Positions 43,801 through 54,150 of a DNA stretch of 64,000 nucleotides are shown here, in pieces. Position 1 is the stretch's first letter; every line of letters begins with the position of its first letter. The stretch is from Apiospora phragmitis (Eukaryota > Ascomycota > Sordariomycetes > Amphisphaeriales > Apiosporaceae). The stretch is from positions 910,501 through 974,500 of the forward strand of contig JAQQWL010000006.1 of NCBI GenBank assembly GCA_038363925.1, given 5' to 3'. The position numbers and the translations under genes were made by a program. The notes under the pieces were generated by a model, which searched no databases, was not told where the DNA came from, and saw only the letters and a list, made by a program, of their open reading frames with translations.

Positions 43801-46800
43801 CCAGATCTCGCCAGTGATATCGCGAAATGCGAGTTATGTAATTCGGATGGGTAGGTGGGTGTGCCAGTACTCATGGAGCTCATGTGGCTATTATGTCATC
43901 AGCCAAATGCAAGCAGCGTCACATCCAGGGGAGCGCGACCAAGTCCAAGCTGCAACGTAACGTCATCTTCCTTCTTAGCCGGGACCCCGAATTGCACTGA
44001 CGCACTTGGGCATTATTTCCTCCCCGTCAAAGCTCGGGTGGCCACATTCCCGTCAGGGAGGAAGATCCTTCCGCTACTTTAGGTAGAGATAGACAACCTT
44101 TTAGCTCCAAACTCAATCGTGTAAATCAACGTTCATGTTTAATGGGACCACAGAACACCCGAGCCTAGGGGGCCAGGGGTTGGCTTGTTGCCAGGAACGG
44201 CGCAACCGTTTACAGCAAAAGCTGGAACTATTAGTTTGTACTCTTTCATTGAGTACCAACTGGTCCAGTCAGTGATTGATTAGCCTGTCTCTGTTTGAGA
44301 ATCGTGCGCTCCATCCCTGTGAGGTCTTGGGCTTTCGGCCCTGGGAAGATATGCAGTGCGGAACGCACCACGACCAAGAAGCTATCATGTGAACTGTGCC
44401 GCAACTTTGGACACCCAATAGCCGGAGCAACCATCGAAGGCTATGCTCAGGGATGCTGAGAAGACGACCATCGACAACCCTGGTGATGGGTGACTAAGTA
44501 AAGATCGCCTCCGGGAGCAGGCCTCCGTGACCTCGAAGCCATTGCCACCATCCCTGCCAATATCATATTTCACATGCAGATATTGTTGAATGTACGCATA
44601 CACACATACACGTACAAACATGTATGAATACAACGTGTGTGTTCGGAAAGCAGTATATAATAGTGATATGGTCAGTAGTAACCCTTATTTCAACTTAGAT
44701 TCAGTACAAAGTCGAGCCGGTCAAAATAAAAAAGTCGTGCTCGAGTATTAATTGACTTATTTCTTCAACCTAGCAGTAATAATCTGAGTACATAATGTCT
44801 TACAATGCTATGTGCTTTGGCGACTTTCATATCCAAGTCAACTTATTAAAATTCGAATATGCGGACAGTCCTTAGATAGCTTATACGCGAGTGGTCGGAT
44901 AAGGGGTAGGCAAACCTGACGGTGATATTTGTTTTTAAGCGTCCCAAGCTCGGCTTTCAAAAGCATTGAAGGCAAATGGTTCGAACGATATGAGTACCAG
45001 CAATATAATAGGGAAAATCATATGTGTGTGAATGAGCGTGTTAATTACACACTTCGAGAATTCAACGCCATCATAGCGTTACCAGGCTTGGAAGTACTGG
45101 TCGTGTATTACATATTTCCCCTATGTGGTTTTCCCCTTAGCCAATATCCAGGTTGAAAACCTAATTAATCGTCTTCCATAGTACGACTAAGCTATTGGAT
45201 GTCATTACGCAACCTAACAAGGCGGTCACAACAGTGCTCTGTTACATAGCAGTTCGCTAGACTGCTGTAGTACGCAAAACAAAAATAGCAGAGCAGCTAC
45301 CCATCACGGCATATTCATCTTCTGATGATGCATAGCTGTAGCTAGGAGCTTTGGTTAAAGAGGCATTAGTTGAAGTCTCGTTAATATATCTGTCATTTTA
45401 TACATGGGAATATGCATATTTGGGCTGAAATCGAGCAATACATTTGCATTTTCAGTGCTGTACGTTAAAGCACAGTTTCTTACGCACAGAGTGAATTGAG
45501 TATATGATTTATTTCTCTCCATGGCTCACGCACTCGGAGTCGAGATTTGAGAGAGTCATGATATATGAAGTTGCCCATCAGTGGTATTTCAAGAGTAGCG
45601 CCGTTCCTATGAGTCATCAGGAGAGAGTATCGAACTAGCAGACATATAGGGATCACGCACTCAGAGCTTCTGTTTGTTCAATCCTCTTTGTTATGCAAGC
45701 TTAAGCGCATTATATCTTTATAACTTACTAAGCCCCAGCTCGCATAGATCATGTTAATATGTAATCAGGTACCTGAGTTCGACAAGAAGTTGCCGCAAAT
45801 CCACGGGTTTCACTATGGAATGACTCCAGCTTCCCCGACCATTGATTGTCTGTGATGATGTAAAACCAAGGGTGTCAACAAGCAGTACAAATACTACGAG
45901 TCAGACTGTCTAGAAGGAACATCTTGAACGGTGATGTAAGTGGTTTTTCTCTTGAGGTCCAGCTTCACCAGCCCCCATTTCTATCGATGGTTCATTACCA
46001 GGAGAAAAGGCTCTCCCCCAGCGGCGAGAACACCAATCACGGATAACCTGATCTATATACGGTGCAGCCGCGTGTACACATTCTTGTCTTTCTCAACATC
46101 AATTTCATGCTAAGCCAGCTTCGTGAAAAGCGGAAGACTCACAATGAGTAGGTTACCATCCAAGATATAGACTCCCTTCCCTTGCAGTTGTAGTGTCACA
46201 AGATATCATAATACGAGATTATAAGCATATTAAGGGAACATAGAGTTCTCCGTCCCGAGGACCATGGCATGTGATCACGCCCGTCATCTATCTATAATTA
46301 AGTATGGTCCAAGCCTCACTACCAAATGGGCGGGTGATTCGGTAGACTTGTTTCGTTTCTGCTCGACCGAGGACTTGGACTGAACCAAGCGAAGAAGAAG
46401 CACGGTTGTTACAAGGCCCATCCAAACCAAAAGGCCGTGGCGAGCTCACACGCCCCTTTGAGGCCACCTGGCGAAGCGAACCGGGTCTGTGAAATGAAAG
46501 CAGTATGTAAGCCGGTATAAACAGCAGCGGTCTGAAGCTGTCGCAAAGGTTCCTGGCGCCCAGGCGCGTTCACTCCGGGCTCCCCCCCGTTTTCGCTCCA
46601 TCATGTGGAGCAGGGGCTCTATCCGCGTTTGTTTCCAGCAATCTATGTGCGATGGTAGATTTCTGCTTTTGAGCCTACGCCCGTGGCGCTATCGCGAACT
46701 GGAGGAGTCTTCAGCCCAAAAATCGTACGTTGTCTAGTTTCTTTCCCCACAGCGTTTGGGGGGCCGAGTGGATAGATGGCACTGGATAGAGGTTCCTGAG

Positions 46801-49800
46801 TCCCTCATATCATAAGAAAACGAAGCCTGAAGCCCAGGTGCAGCTAATTTTTCCGGCGCGGAAAGCACGATACCTGATGCTTGCGGTCCCAGAGGTCCGG
46901 TTCGAGCTTGTATTCCGGTCTAGTGGACAAACAGGTGGATCGAATAAAGGGGCTGTCAAATCTATCTTACGGGGCGCCCACAGGTCCGAGCTCGGCTAGA
47001 GTACTTGGGATGGCGACATTTGTTTGGTATTCTCGTATTCTCGGTGATACTGATATGTATACTATTTTGGTGTAGGTGCGACTATAATCATGCAAGCAAT
47101 TCGGAGGGCTCCAGAGTCATCAGAAGCTTACACTCATCAATATTATAGCCTCTTATCTATCTGGTCTTCCAGTCTTATGCCCTTCTCGTTTAGGCTATCT
47201 TTACAGTCACCAAGAAAATGGGGTAGCGAACCCATGTGGACCGTTACCGCGCTTCACTTCCGACAGAACCAGCAAAAGGGGACCAGAATAGGCCCGTGGT
47301 AGTATGACTGCGTAGGAGGAGTGTGTCGATCCTGATCTGGGGGTTGTCAATGCATACCACCCTGCCACCGACCCGAATCTCTCCGTGCTTGGGTGGTTTG
47401 GCGGTTTGGGCGGTCGCGCGGCCGTTGACGATGGACGATCCGGATTATCCTCATTTCTAGCCGGCCGCTTCTTGGGACATGCATGTGATATCTAGTAAAG
47501 ATTGACTTTCGGGTGTTTCTGGGTCGGGGGATATACCATCGCCAATCGCGTCAGGTCTATCTTGGGGACTATGACGTGTGGTAACACCACATGTTCACCA
47601 CAGACACAACATATGCCTGTGCCCCTTTCATTAGTCCGAAACAAGTGGTTGGGGCATATATCCGTAGATTTGCTTGCCAGGGTCGTTATTCCCGCGTCCT
47701 TTGACGATAGTCGTGTGAATAGTCTGTGGATATAGCGCCTATCTATCGTGACGCCCAACGAGTCCGGTCCTCTTTGCCGGCAGGACTCTTCTGCAAAAAT
47801 ACATTTCCTTTCGTGCAGAGAGCCGTTCTGTTCTCTCTGTAAACTATTTAGCGAGTTATGTCCGAGGCATGGGCGCTAGTTAGTCACTATTGTTCGATAT
47901 GTAGTGTTTTCCCGCGCAACGCTAGATGACTTTTTGGGCGTTCTTGTAAGGCGGCTTGGCGGCCTGAGTGTCTGAGTGTAAGCTGAACTGTTGGACTTTT
48001 ATTAATGATGCAAATTCGAAAGATAGGTGACCACGATAATGCAACCCGAGCCGTCATGTGTGTGCAACTACATACTATTTAAGCAGGGCCCACAGGCGAT
48101 CCTGCACGCTCGGCTTCCTGCCCGGGAATAGTACTGTAACCTCGCTCGGTAAGCCAATGCCTTCAAATTCTGGGTTGGTCGGCCAGGATCCCGACAGCGT
48201 GGCACACGTCTTTCGCAATCATCAACGAGAGCCCCCGAACTGTGAAAATGTGGGAAGCCTAATCCTCTGGAGCAAGATGTCGTCGCGTATCTGGGTATGT
48301 AGGTACGTTGGGACTAGTGAATAGGGTCTTTTTTTCTTCTTCTTCTGCCATGCCTGGTAACATCTGACGAACGCCTGGTCCATGAAAAAACCGCCACGAA
48401 GGTGAAGCGTTGTTTGTATGGATAGTAAGGGGGGGCTTGGCTGTTAGGGACTCCGGAGCTGAATACTACTACTATTACTAGCTGGGCTTTAGCCGGGAAT
48501 ACGATAATCTCCACCGGGCCCGCCGGACGGCGAAGTTATTACAGGCGCATGTATACTCCGTAGATGCAAATCACGACGGTGCGACATCCGGCCTACCGAA
48601 GACCGTTTGTAGTTGGATGTGTCAGCGGCCTGTGTCAGCAGGATGCATTGTATAAAGGGATGGCATCCCGACAGGCATGATTTCAAAAAGAGGAGGAGGG
48701 GTTGAAGAAAGCAGCCCACGGCCACCTACTTCTAGAAGGGATCGCCAGGAAAAACCTAATGATCCCGATCCAGCGTTGCAGCAGGTTATATATTTCACTG
48801 CCGGTCGCTGTGCCGCGAGGCCGCTTGACCGCGAGCACCCACTGTAAAATCTCCTAAGAGGACCACTAGGCAAGGGCCGCACGGGCTAGGAACCGACCCG
48901 GGAGTATACCGTAAGGCAACTCCGTGGAACCTCGCCCCGTAGGTCAGAATAGGCAGAACCAATGACGGCGCCCAGAGGGACGAGCTATGGCGGAATTGCT
49001 CCGGCGGCCAGCCAGCTCCAGCAAACCCCCAATTCGGTCCTTCGCACGCGAACACCACGAGCCACCTGCTGTAACTAACTAGCTTCTAGCTAGTAGCAGC
49101 AGGCATGAGACTAGCCACCGGCAAATCGTCCCATAGTGACGAGCTTTTCGGGTCTGGGAGGTTTCGCATTCTCTAACAATTAATGGACGCTACTGTAGAC
49201 GATCAGCTTTTCAACCTCGATAGTGCGCCAACATCGCCGCTTGAGACAAACAGAAGCCAAAGCGTCCCTCTGGCATCTGCAAAGCGCACCAACGCACCCT
49301 TGTCCCATGTGCAGAATCCATGTGGCCATCCCATATGGCCTGTGGAGTCGGTTCCAGTAGCTTGACCGTTGATCCAGCACCCTTCCATGTACAAGCATGA
49401 CAAGAATGATGCCGGGCAAATAAGCACGCAAGCCTCTGGCAGGCCCGGCAGGCAAAAGTGATGCAGTGATACCCTTCCCTCCCAGGTTCAAGATTGGCAG
49501 TCCGTTCGCGTCTAGAGGCCCTCTAGACTGATATGAGGCTCCGCAACTGAGCAGACCCTCGCCATTGAGCCTCTCATCGTTTCATCTCTCTGCCTGCTGG
49601 TACTCCCCCGGTAACAAGGGACCACCTCTGCATTAAATACAACATGGGACTGCAGATGTTGCAGGCTGGTCCCCCCCCGTTCCTCTCTTTGCTCAGGAGT
49701 CGCCCCAGTCAGCCCAGATGAGAGTGAGAGATTCTGACCTGTCGTGTGTTTTAATACATACATTGATCTCCCACTAGACCCCCGGCCGCTTGCCGTGCCG

Positions 49801-49883
49801 CTTGACTATTGTAATCCTTTGTTTCTCGGTCATCCATCTCGGGCTCTCGACTCCCACCCGCACGCACACATACAACAGTCGAT
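40893..49883. other. 9 kb gene desert
   Basis: I see no credible gene on either strand. ORFs are short (longest 185 codons, 43051-43608 minus) and lack motifs. Composition varies: 40.9-44 kb is mixed and holds the long 5' flank of the minus-strand gene; 44.5-46.3 kb is visibly AT-rich with many TA steps; 46.4-49.8 kb is mixed again. No terminal repeats, reverse transcriptase or transposase fragments are recognisable. A poly-G run of nine lies at 43202-43210, and cagt repeats occur near 41793-41808. The AT-rich part could be a RIP-degraded repeat. Confidence 0.6.
49078..49094. repeat. perfect 7-bp inverted repeat with 3-nt loop
   Basis: actagct-tct-agctagt forms a perfect hairpin or palindrome. 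Isolated in the gene desert; no associated gene or site type known. Confidence 0.6.
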
Positions 49884-51186
49884 ATGGCGGCAACCAAGAC
49901 AGATTTCCAGGTCGCTTCCTTGGCCGCGGGCTTCAGTTTGGGTTTCGGCTTCCTGACTGCCTGGGAGGCTATCAAGCAGACGAGAAGGAACAAGAACCCG
50001 GCCCGCAGTGCCTATATCTACATGGTATGGTGCGAGATTGCCGTCAACATCGTCATCGCCGTCCTCGGCTGGCTCTTTTTAGACGGGGTGTTAAAACCAA
50101 CGTGAGTGTCACACCCCCTTTCCCATTTCCGCCGTACTGCAATTGTAAAACCAAGACACTAACAAATACATCTTTCAGGGTGCCGGTGTTATTTTTCATT
50201 CTTTTCTGTTGGGTCTTCGAGATCCAACTCCTTATGCAAATTATCATCAACCGTATTGCCATTATTGCGGAGAGTCAGGCCACCGTTCGCAAGATCAAGT
50301 ACGGGACCATCGTCATCATCACTCTCGTCAACGCTTCGGTCTTCGTTATCTGGATCCCGGCACACTTGGAGACCCCCCGAGCGAAATGTAAGTCAAACTC
50401 CATCTTCATCCGGTTGGCCAATGAGCTCTTGACTGACGTGTTTTTCGACTCAGTTGGGTCACCATCAACAAGTACTGGGATCCGATATCCAAGGTGCTCA
50501 TCTTGATTGTCGACGCCGGCTTGAACTGGTACTTTGTGCGATCCGTCAAGGAAAGACTGGTGAACCAGCATGGTCTCGTGAAATACGCCCCCCTGGTGGG
50601 CTTCAACACCAAACTGCTCGTAGTCTCGATCTTGATGGATGTAAGTGTTCCTTCCACCTTCCCGCTGATCAAAACCGATGGTCGTACTAATCCTACATCG
50701 AAGGCTTTCTTGATCGGCTTGATGTTCCTACCCAACCCCGTCGTCTACATCCAGTTCCACCCCGTCACCTACCTCACGAAGCTCAACATCGAGATGAGCG
50801 TGGCGAACCTGATCGCGCGCCTGGCCCGCGGCGGCAGCCACAGCGACCAGTTCCACTCGAGCTCGTACAACAACACGGGCCCGCGCACGCACAACGCGCG
50901 CAACAACCCGCAGTTTGGCAACGAGCAGGACCTGGCCCTCAAGTCCTTCACCAAGTCGCGGATCCGCTCCGGCGCCGGCGGCGACGACGACGACAGCGAC
51001 GACAACGGCGGCGGCAGCCCCATGGGCGGCATCCACAAGCGCCTCGAGTACGAGGTCACGGTCCACCACAACCCCCCGGGCAGCAAGCCCCCGAGCAGCA
51101 GCCAGAGCCACTCGTTCGAGCTGACCAAGGACGACGAGATGGCGCTGACACAGCACGCCGGCCACCCTCGGAACACGGAGCTTTGA
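49884..51186 (+). CDS. polytopic integral membrane protein (fungal family), one frameshift
   Basis: Four exons: 49884-50101, 50179-50387, 50454-50640, 50704-51186. About seven hydrophobic helices are visible, including 'VASLAAGFSLGFGFLTAWEAI', 'CEIAVNIVIAVLGWLFL', 'VLFFILFCWVFEIQLLMQII', 'YGTIVIITLVNASVFVIWI', 'VLILIVDAGLNWYFV' and 'LIGLMFLPNPVVYIQFHP'. The seven-helix layout and the soluble Asp/Gly/Ser-rich tail match a widespread Pezizomycotina membrane family of unknown role, vaguely receptor-like. Exon 2 ends in phase 1 at 50387 (strong GTAAGT donor), but exon 3 needs phase 2 to read 'WVTINKYWDPISKVLI'. So one base is missing near the exon 2/3 border; the exon sum 1097 is 2 modulo 3. The rest of the model is clean, with 50641-50703 a phase-0 intron. 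Confidence 0.85.
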
Positions 51187-51952
51187 GATCGGCAGTTTAG
51201 GTTATTATTGACAGGGGTGTGGAAGTTGTTCCATGCTTACTACGGGGGGCCAGTCGTTGCTACTACCCCCTTAATGTAGGAGTACTTGTTTGTCTTAATG
51301 TTTTGGAAGATGGAGACGAAGGCCAAGATACCTGCCGTCATAGGAGGGACGATGACGACCTGAAGTTACTGCATCATGGCTGCGGATGTACTACTACGAT
51401 ATGGGCACTCACGGTTATTACGAAGTGCCTAGGCGGCGAAATTTTCACAGTGGCGAAAACTGCGTGCCAACCACTTTTGGTCTGGTGGAAAAGATATACC
51501 CACCGTCTGCATAATACTTGGCATTGAAGACGAAGATACCCATGGAAGATGAGTTGAAGTGTTCCTACTTAGGAGACATGATTTCAAGCGCATAGCATAA
51601 TAATACATTTCACAACTTTGCATTTATGCAGAGTCTCTCTACCCTTGTCTCTCCAGTCGCTGATTCCATGTTAAAAAGCATCTTTAACCGACAGTTACCA
51701 ACTACAGCTGATTGGCCGGAGATAAAATATTGCGGCATATTCCGCTGCCTACACCAGCACGCCAAGCAAACCCCATTCTCAATATCGATGTCATTCAATG
51801 TGCTTCTGCAATGTGTGCCTTGATGGAGAGGCAAAAAAGGTCTTGATACCCCACACACCCTGTGAGGGCTGCTGAATTACAAAGCCGACCGCGAAGCGTT
51901 GACTGGTACCTATCGTGACCATAACGATAGAACCAAATCAGTAGAAGAGAAC
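51187..51952. other. intergenic, no gene seen
   Basis: Spacer between two plus-strand membrane-protein genes; chance ORFs only. Confidence 0.65.
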
Positions 51953-53397
51953 ATGACAGTCGCGAAGCAGCCCAAGCCCGTCTTCTCCAAGGAAGTCAAG
52001 ACTTCGGAGGAAAGATGGCTCGTGAGGAAACTTGGTGCGTAATTCCAACATGGGCGGCCCCCTTTTTGTCTAGTCTCTTTTTGTTGATAGAAGCAGCTGT
52101 CGCACACAACACAGCAGGCTAACTCGCGATGAGCACCCAAGACTTCGTCATCCTCACCTACTGCTGCATCAGTTCCTTCTTCAACTACCTGGACCGGGCG
52201 GCCTTCGCCAACGCCTACGTCGCGGGGCTGCGGGAGGACCTGCAGCTCGCGGGGCGGGACTACAACGTGGTGCTCTCGATGTTCACGGCGGGCTCGGTCC
52301 TCGGGCAGATCCCGCACGGCGTCGCGATCCAGCGGGTGCCGCCGCGCGTCTGGCTGCCGTCCATGGTGCTGGTGTGGGCCTGGCTGACCATGTGCACGGC
52401 CGCGTGCCGGACCTACGCCCAGCTCTGCGCCGTGCGCTTCCTCCAGGGCCTGGCCGAGGCCAGCACGTACTGCGGGACCATCTACATCATCGGGTCGTGG
52501 TACAAGCCCTGCGAGATCGCCAAGCGTACGGCCGTCTTCACGGCCTCGGGCCAGGCCGGCTCCATGTTCGCGGGCCTGATGATGACCGCCGTGCACAGGG
52601 GCATGGCGGGCTACGGCGGGCTGGCGGGTTGGCAGTGGCTGTTCATCATCAACGGTATCATCACGTGTCCCGTGGCCATCGGTGGTCTGCTGTACTTCCC
52701 CGACACGCCAGAGCTGACGCGGGCCAAGTGGCTCGCCGTGATCTGTGGCACATTGGAGGCCTTCGTGGTGCAAAACCTGCTTCTCCTGTGGTTGAAAAGC
52801 TACAGCAACCACTTCAGCCAGAGCCAGATCAACACGTACCCCTTGGGAGTTCAGGCCGTCGGGATCGTGTCCAACTTTCTGGCCGCAATCCACATCGATG
52901 CGACAGGGAAGCGGGTCCCCATGGGGATGCTGGCATGCGTGCTGCAATTGGTGGCTGCCATCATACTTCTTGTGCCGACGATATCGTTCCCTTGGACATT
53001 CTTTGCGCAGTATCTTGCCGGGACCTCTTACATGGTGAATCCGGTGTCGTATGGCTGGGCCAACATCATCCTCCAACGAGGAGGCGACGACGCGCTCAGG
53101 TCCGTTACGCTATACGCCATGAATGCAGCATCAACCTGTCTCTATACATTCTGGGGAATCGTTCTCTACCCGGCGTCCGACGCGCCGTATTGGAGAAATG
53201 GTTACATAGCCATGATCGTCGTGGTCTTCGCGACGCTTGCCATGGTCTGGGTCGTCAACAGGCTTGATGAGTGGACACTCGCGAAACATTCCGAGATGCC
53301 GATCGGCGAACAGCCAAGTGTCCAAGAACAGGGACACCTCAGCAAGCAATCGGGCCCAGAGAAGAACGTTATATCTGTGACAAATGAGACGACTTGA
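51953..53397 (+). CDS. MFS anion:cation symporter of the DAL5/pantothenate-transporter type
   Basis: Two exons, 51953-52034 and 52142-53397 (445 aa). The intron runs from GTGCGT to an AG at 52140-52141, 18 bp after a GCTAAC branch site. This joins 'RWLVRKL' to 'DFVILTYCCISSFFNYLDRAAFANAYVAGL', the conserved first helix and loop of this family. The ATG at 52129 lies inside the intron and is a decoy. Other family marks are 'SVLGQIPHGVAIQRVPPRVWLP', 'RFLQGLAEASTYCGTIYIIGSWY', 'GWQWLFIINGIITCPVA' and 'YPLGVQAVGIVSNFLAAIHID'. The central cytoplasmic loop is unusually short: 'PDTPELTRAKWL' runs straight into 'AVICGTLEAF', where relatives have about 35-40 more residues. Likely a plasma-membrane carrier of an organic acid or vitamin anion; substrate unknown. 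Confidence 0.9.
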
Positions 53398-54150
53398 AAG
53401 TTGAGACTGGACTGGGAAAGCAAGTTAGTCAAATATATGGAGCTGTAACGGTTCACCAAGATCCTAATAAAAATGATGCAGCATGCAAAGCTGTGATTCC
53501 CGGCAATTCTTTTATCCTTCTTGACTTGCAGTAAGACATGCAGCATTTAATGGCCAATTGATGCTTGCATTTTAGAGACTATGAACATAGGCGGCCTGTA
53601 AAGAAAATGCGGACGATAGTTGTCTTGAACACAGACAGGTAGACATTGCGGGGTGTTAGGTGGATAAGATGATAAGGAGGGGCACTCAAAAGTTGATTGA
53701 TAAAGCACTGTTACCAAGGCACGTGACATGTTCGCCTCTAAGCTGCCTCCAGCCAGAGCCAATGCGTGCTCCTTATTAGAAAGTGGTTCCCCTTAGACAA
53801 ACAGACCACGACTGAGAAGCTTTTCTGGAAATATTAGGCCAGGAATAGAAGGTCATACGGAGAATCAATTTGCTGTCTATCCGGTTCTCTGCCAGCCATT
53901 CGTAGCTGGTTCACCAGGACTACTGCGCGATATCCACTAGGTTAGAGGCCAGCTACCAACACGGTCCCTCGCAGACCAAACAACCACTACCAGACAGCTT
54001 CCGGAAGCTTCCGGACCTTGCATATCAGCGACAAACACCTAATATTGGTATTGCTGCAGGCTATCTGAAATCGTCAGGGAGGCTCAGGGAGATCAGCTTC
54101 ATTCTGGCACCTGGCACGTTTCGAGCCTTACACAGTGCGATTACCCGGCC
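53398..54150. other. intergenic, no gene seen
   Basis: Spacer between the MFS gene and the armadillo gene. Includes a local direct repeat (cttccggaag cttccggacc) near 53999-54018. Confidence 0.65.

Noticed and set aside
46880..46930. tRNA-like 'gttcgag' T-loop
   Set aside because: The flanking bases do not form a 5-bp T stem or an acceptor stem. No tRNA found in the window.
51910..53076. 388-codon minus-strand ORF over the MFS gene
   Set aside because: Shadow of the transporter frame; the plus strand shows clear transporter motifs.
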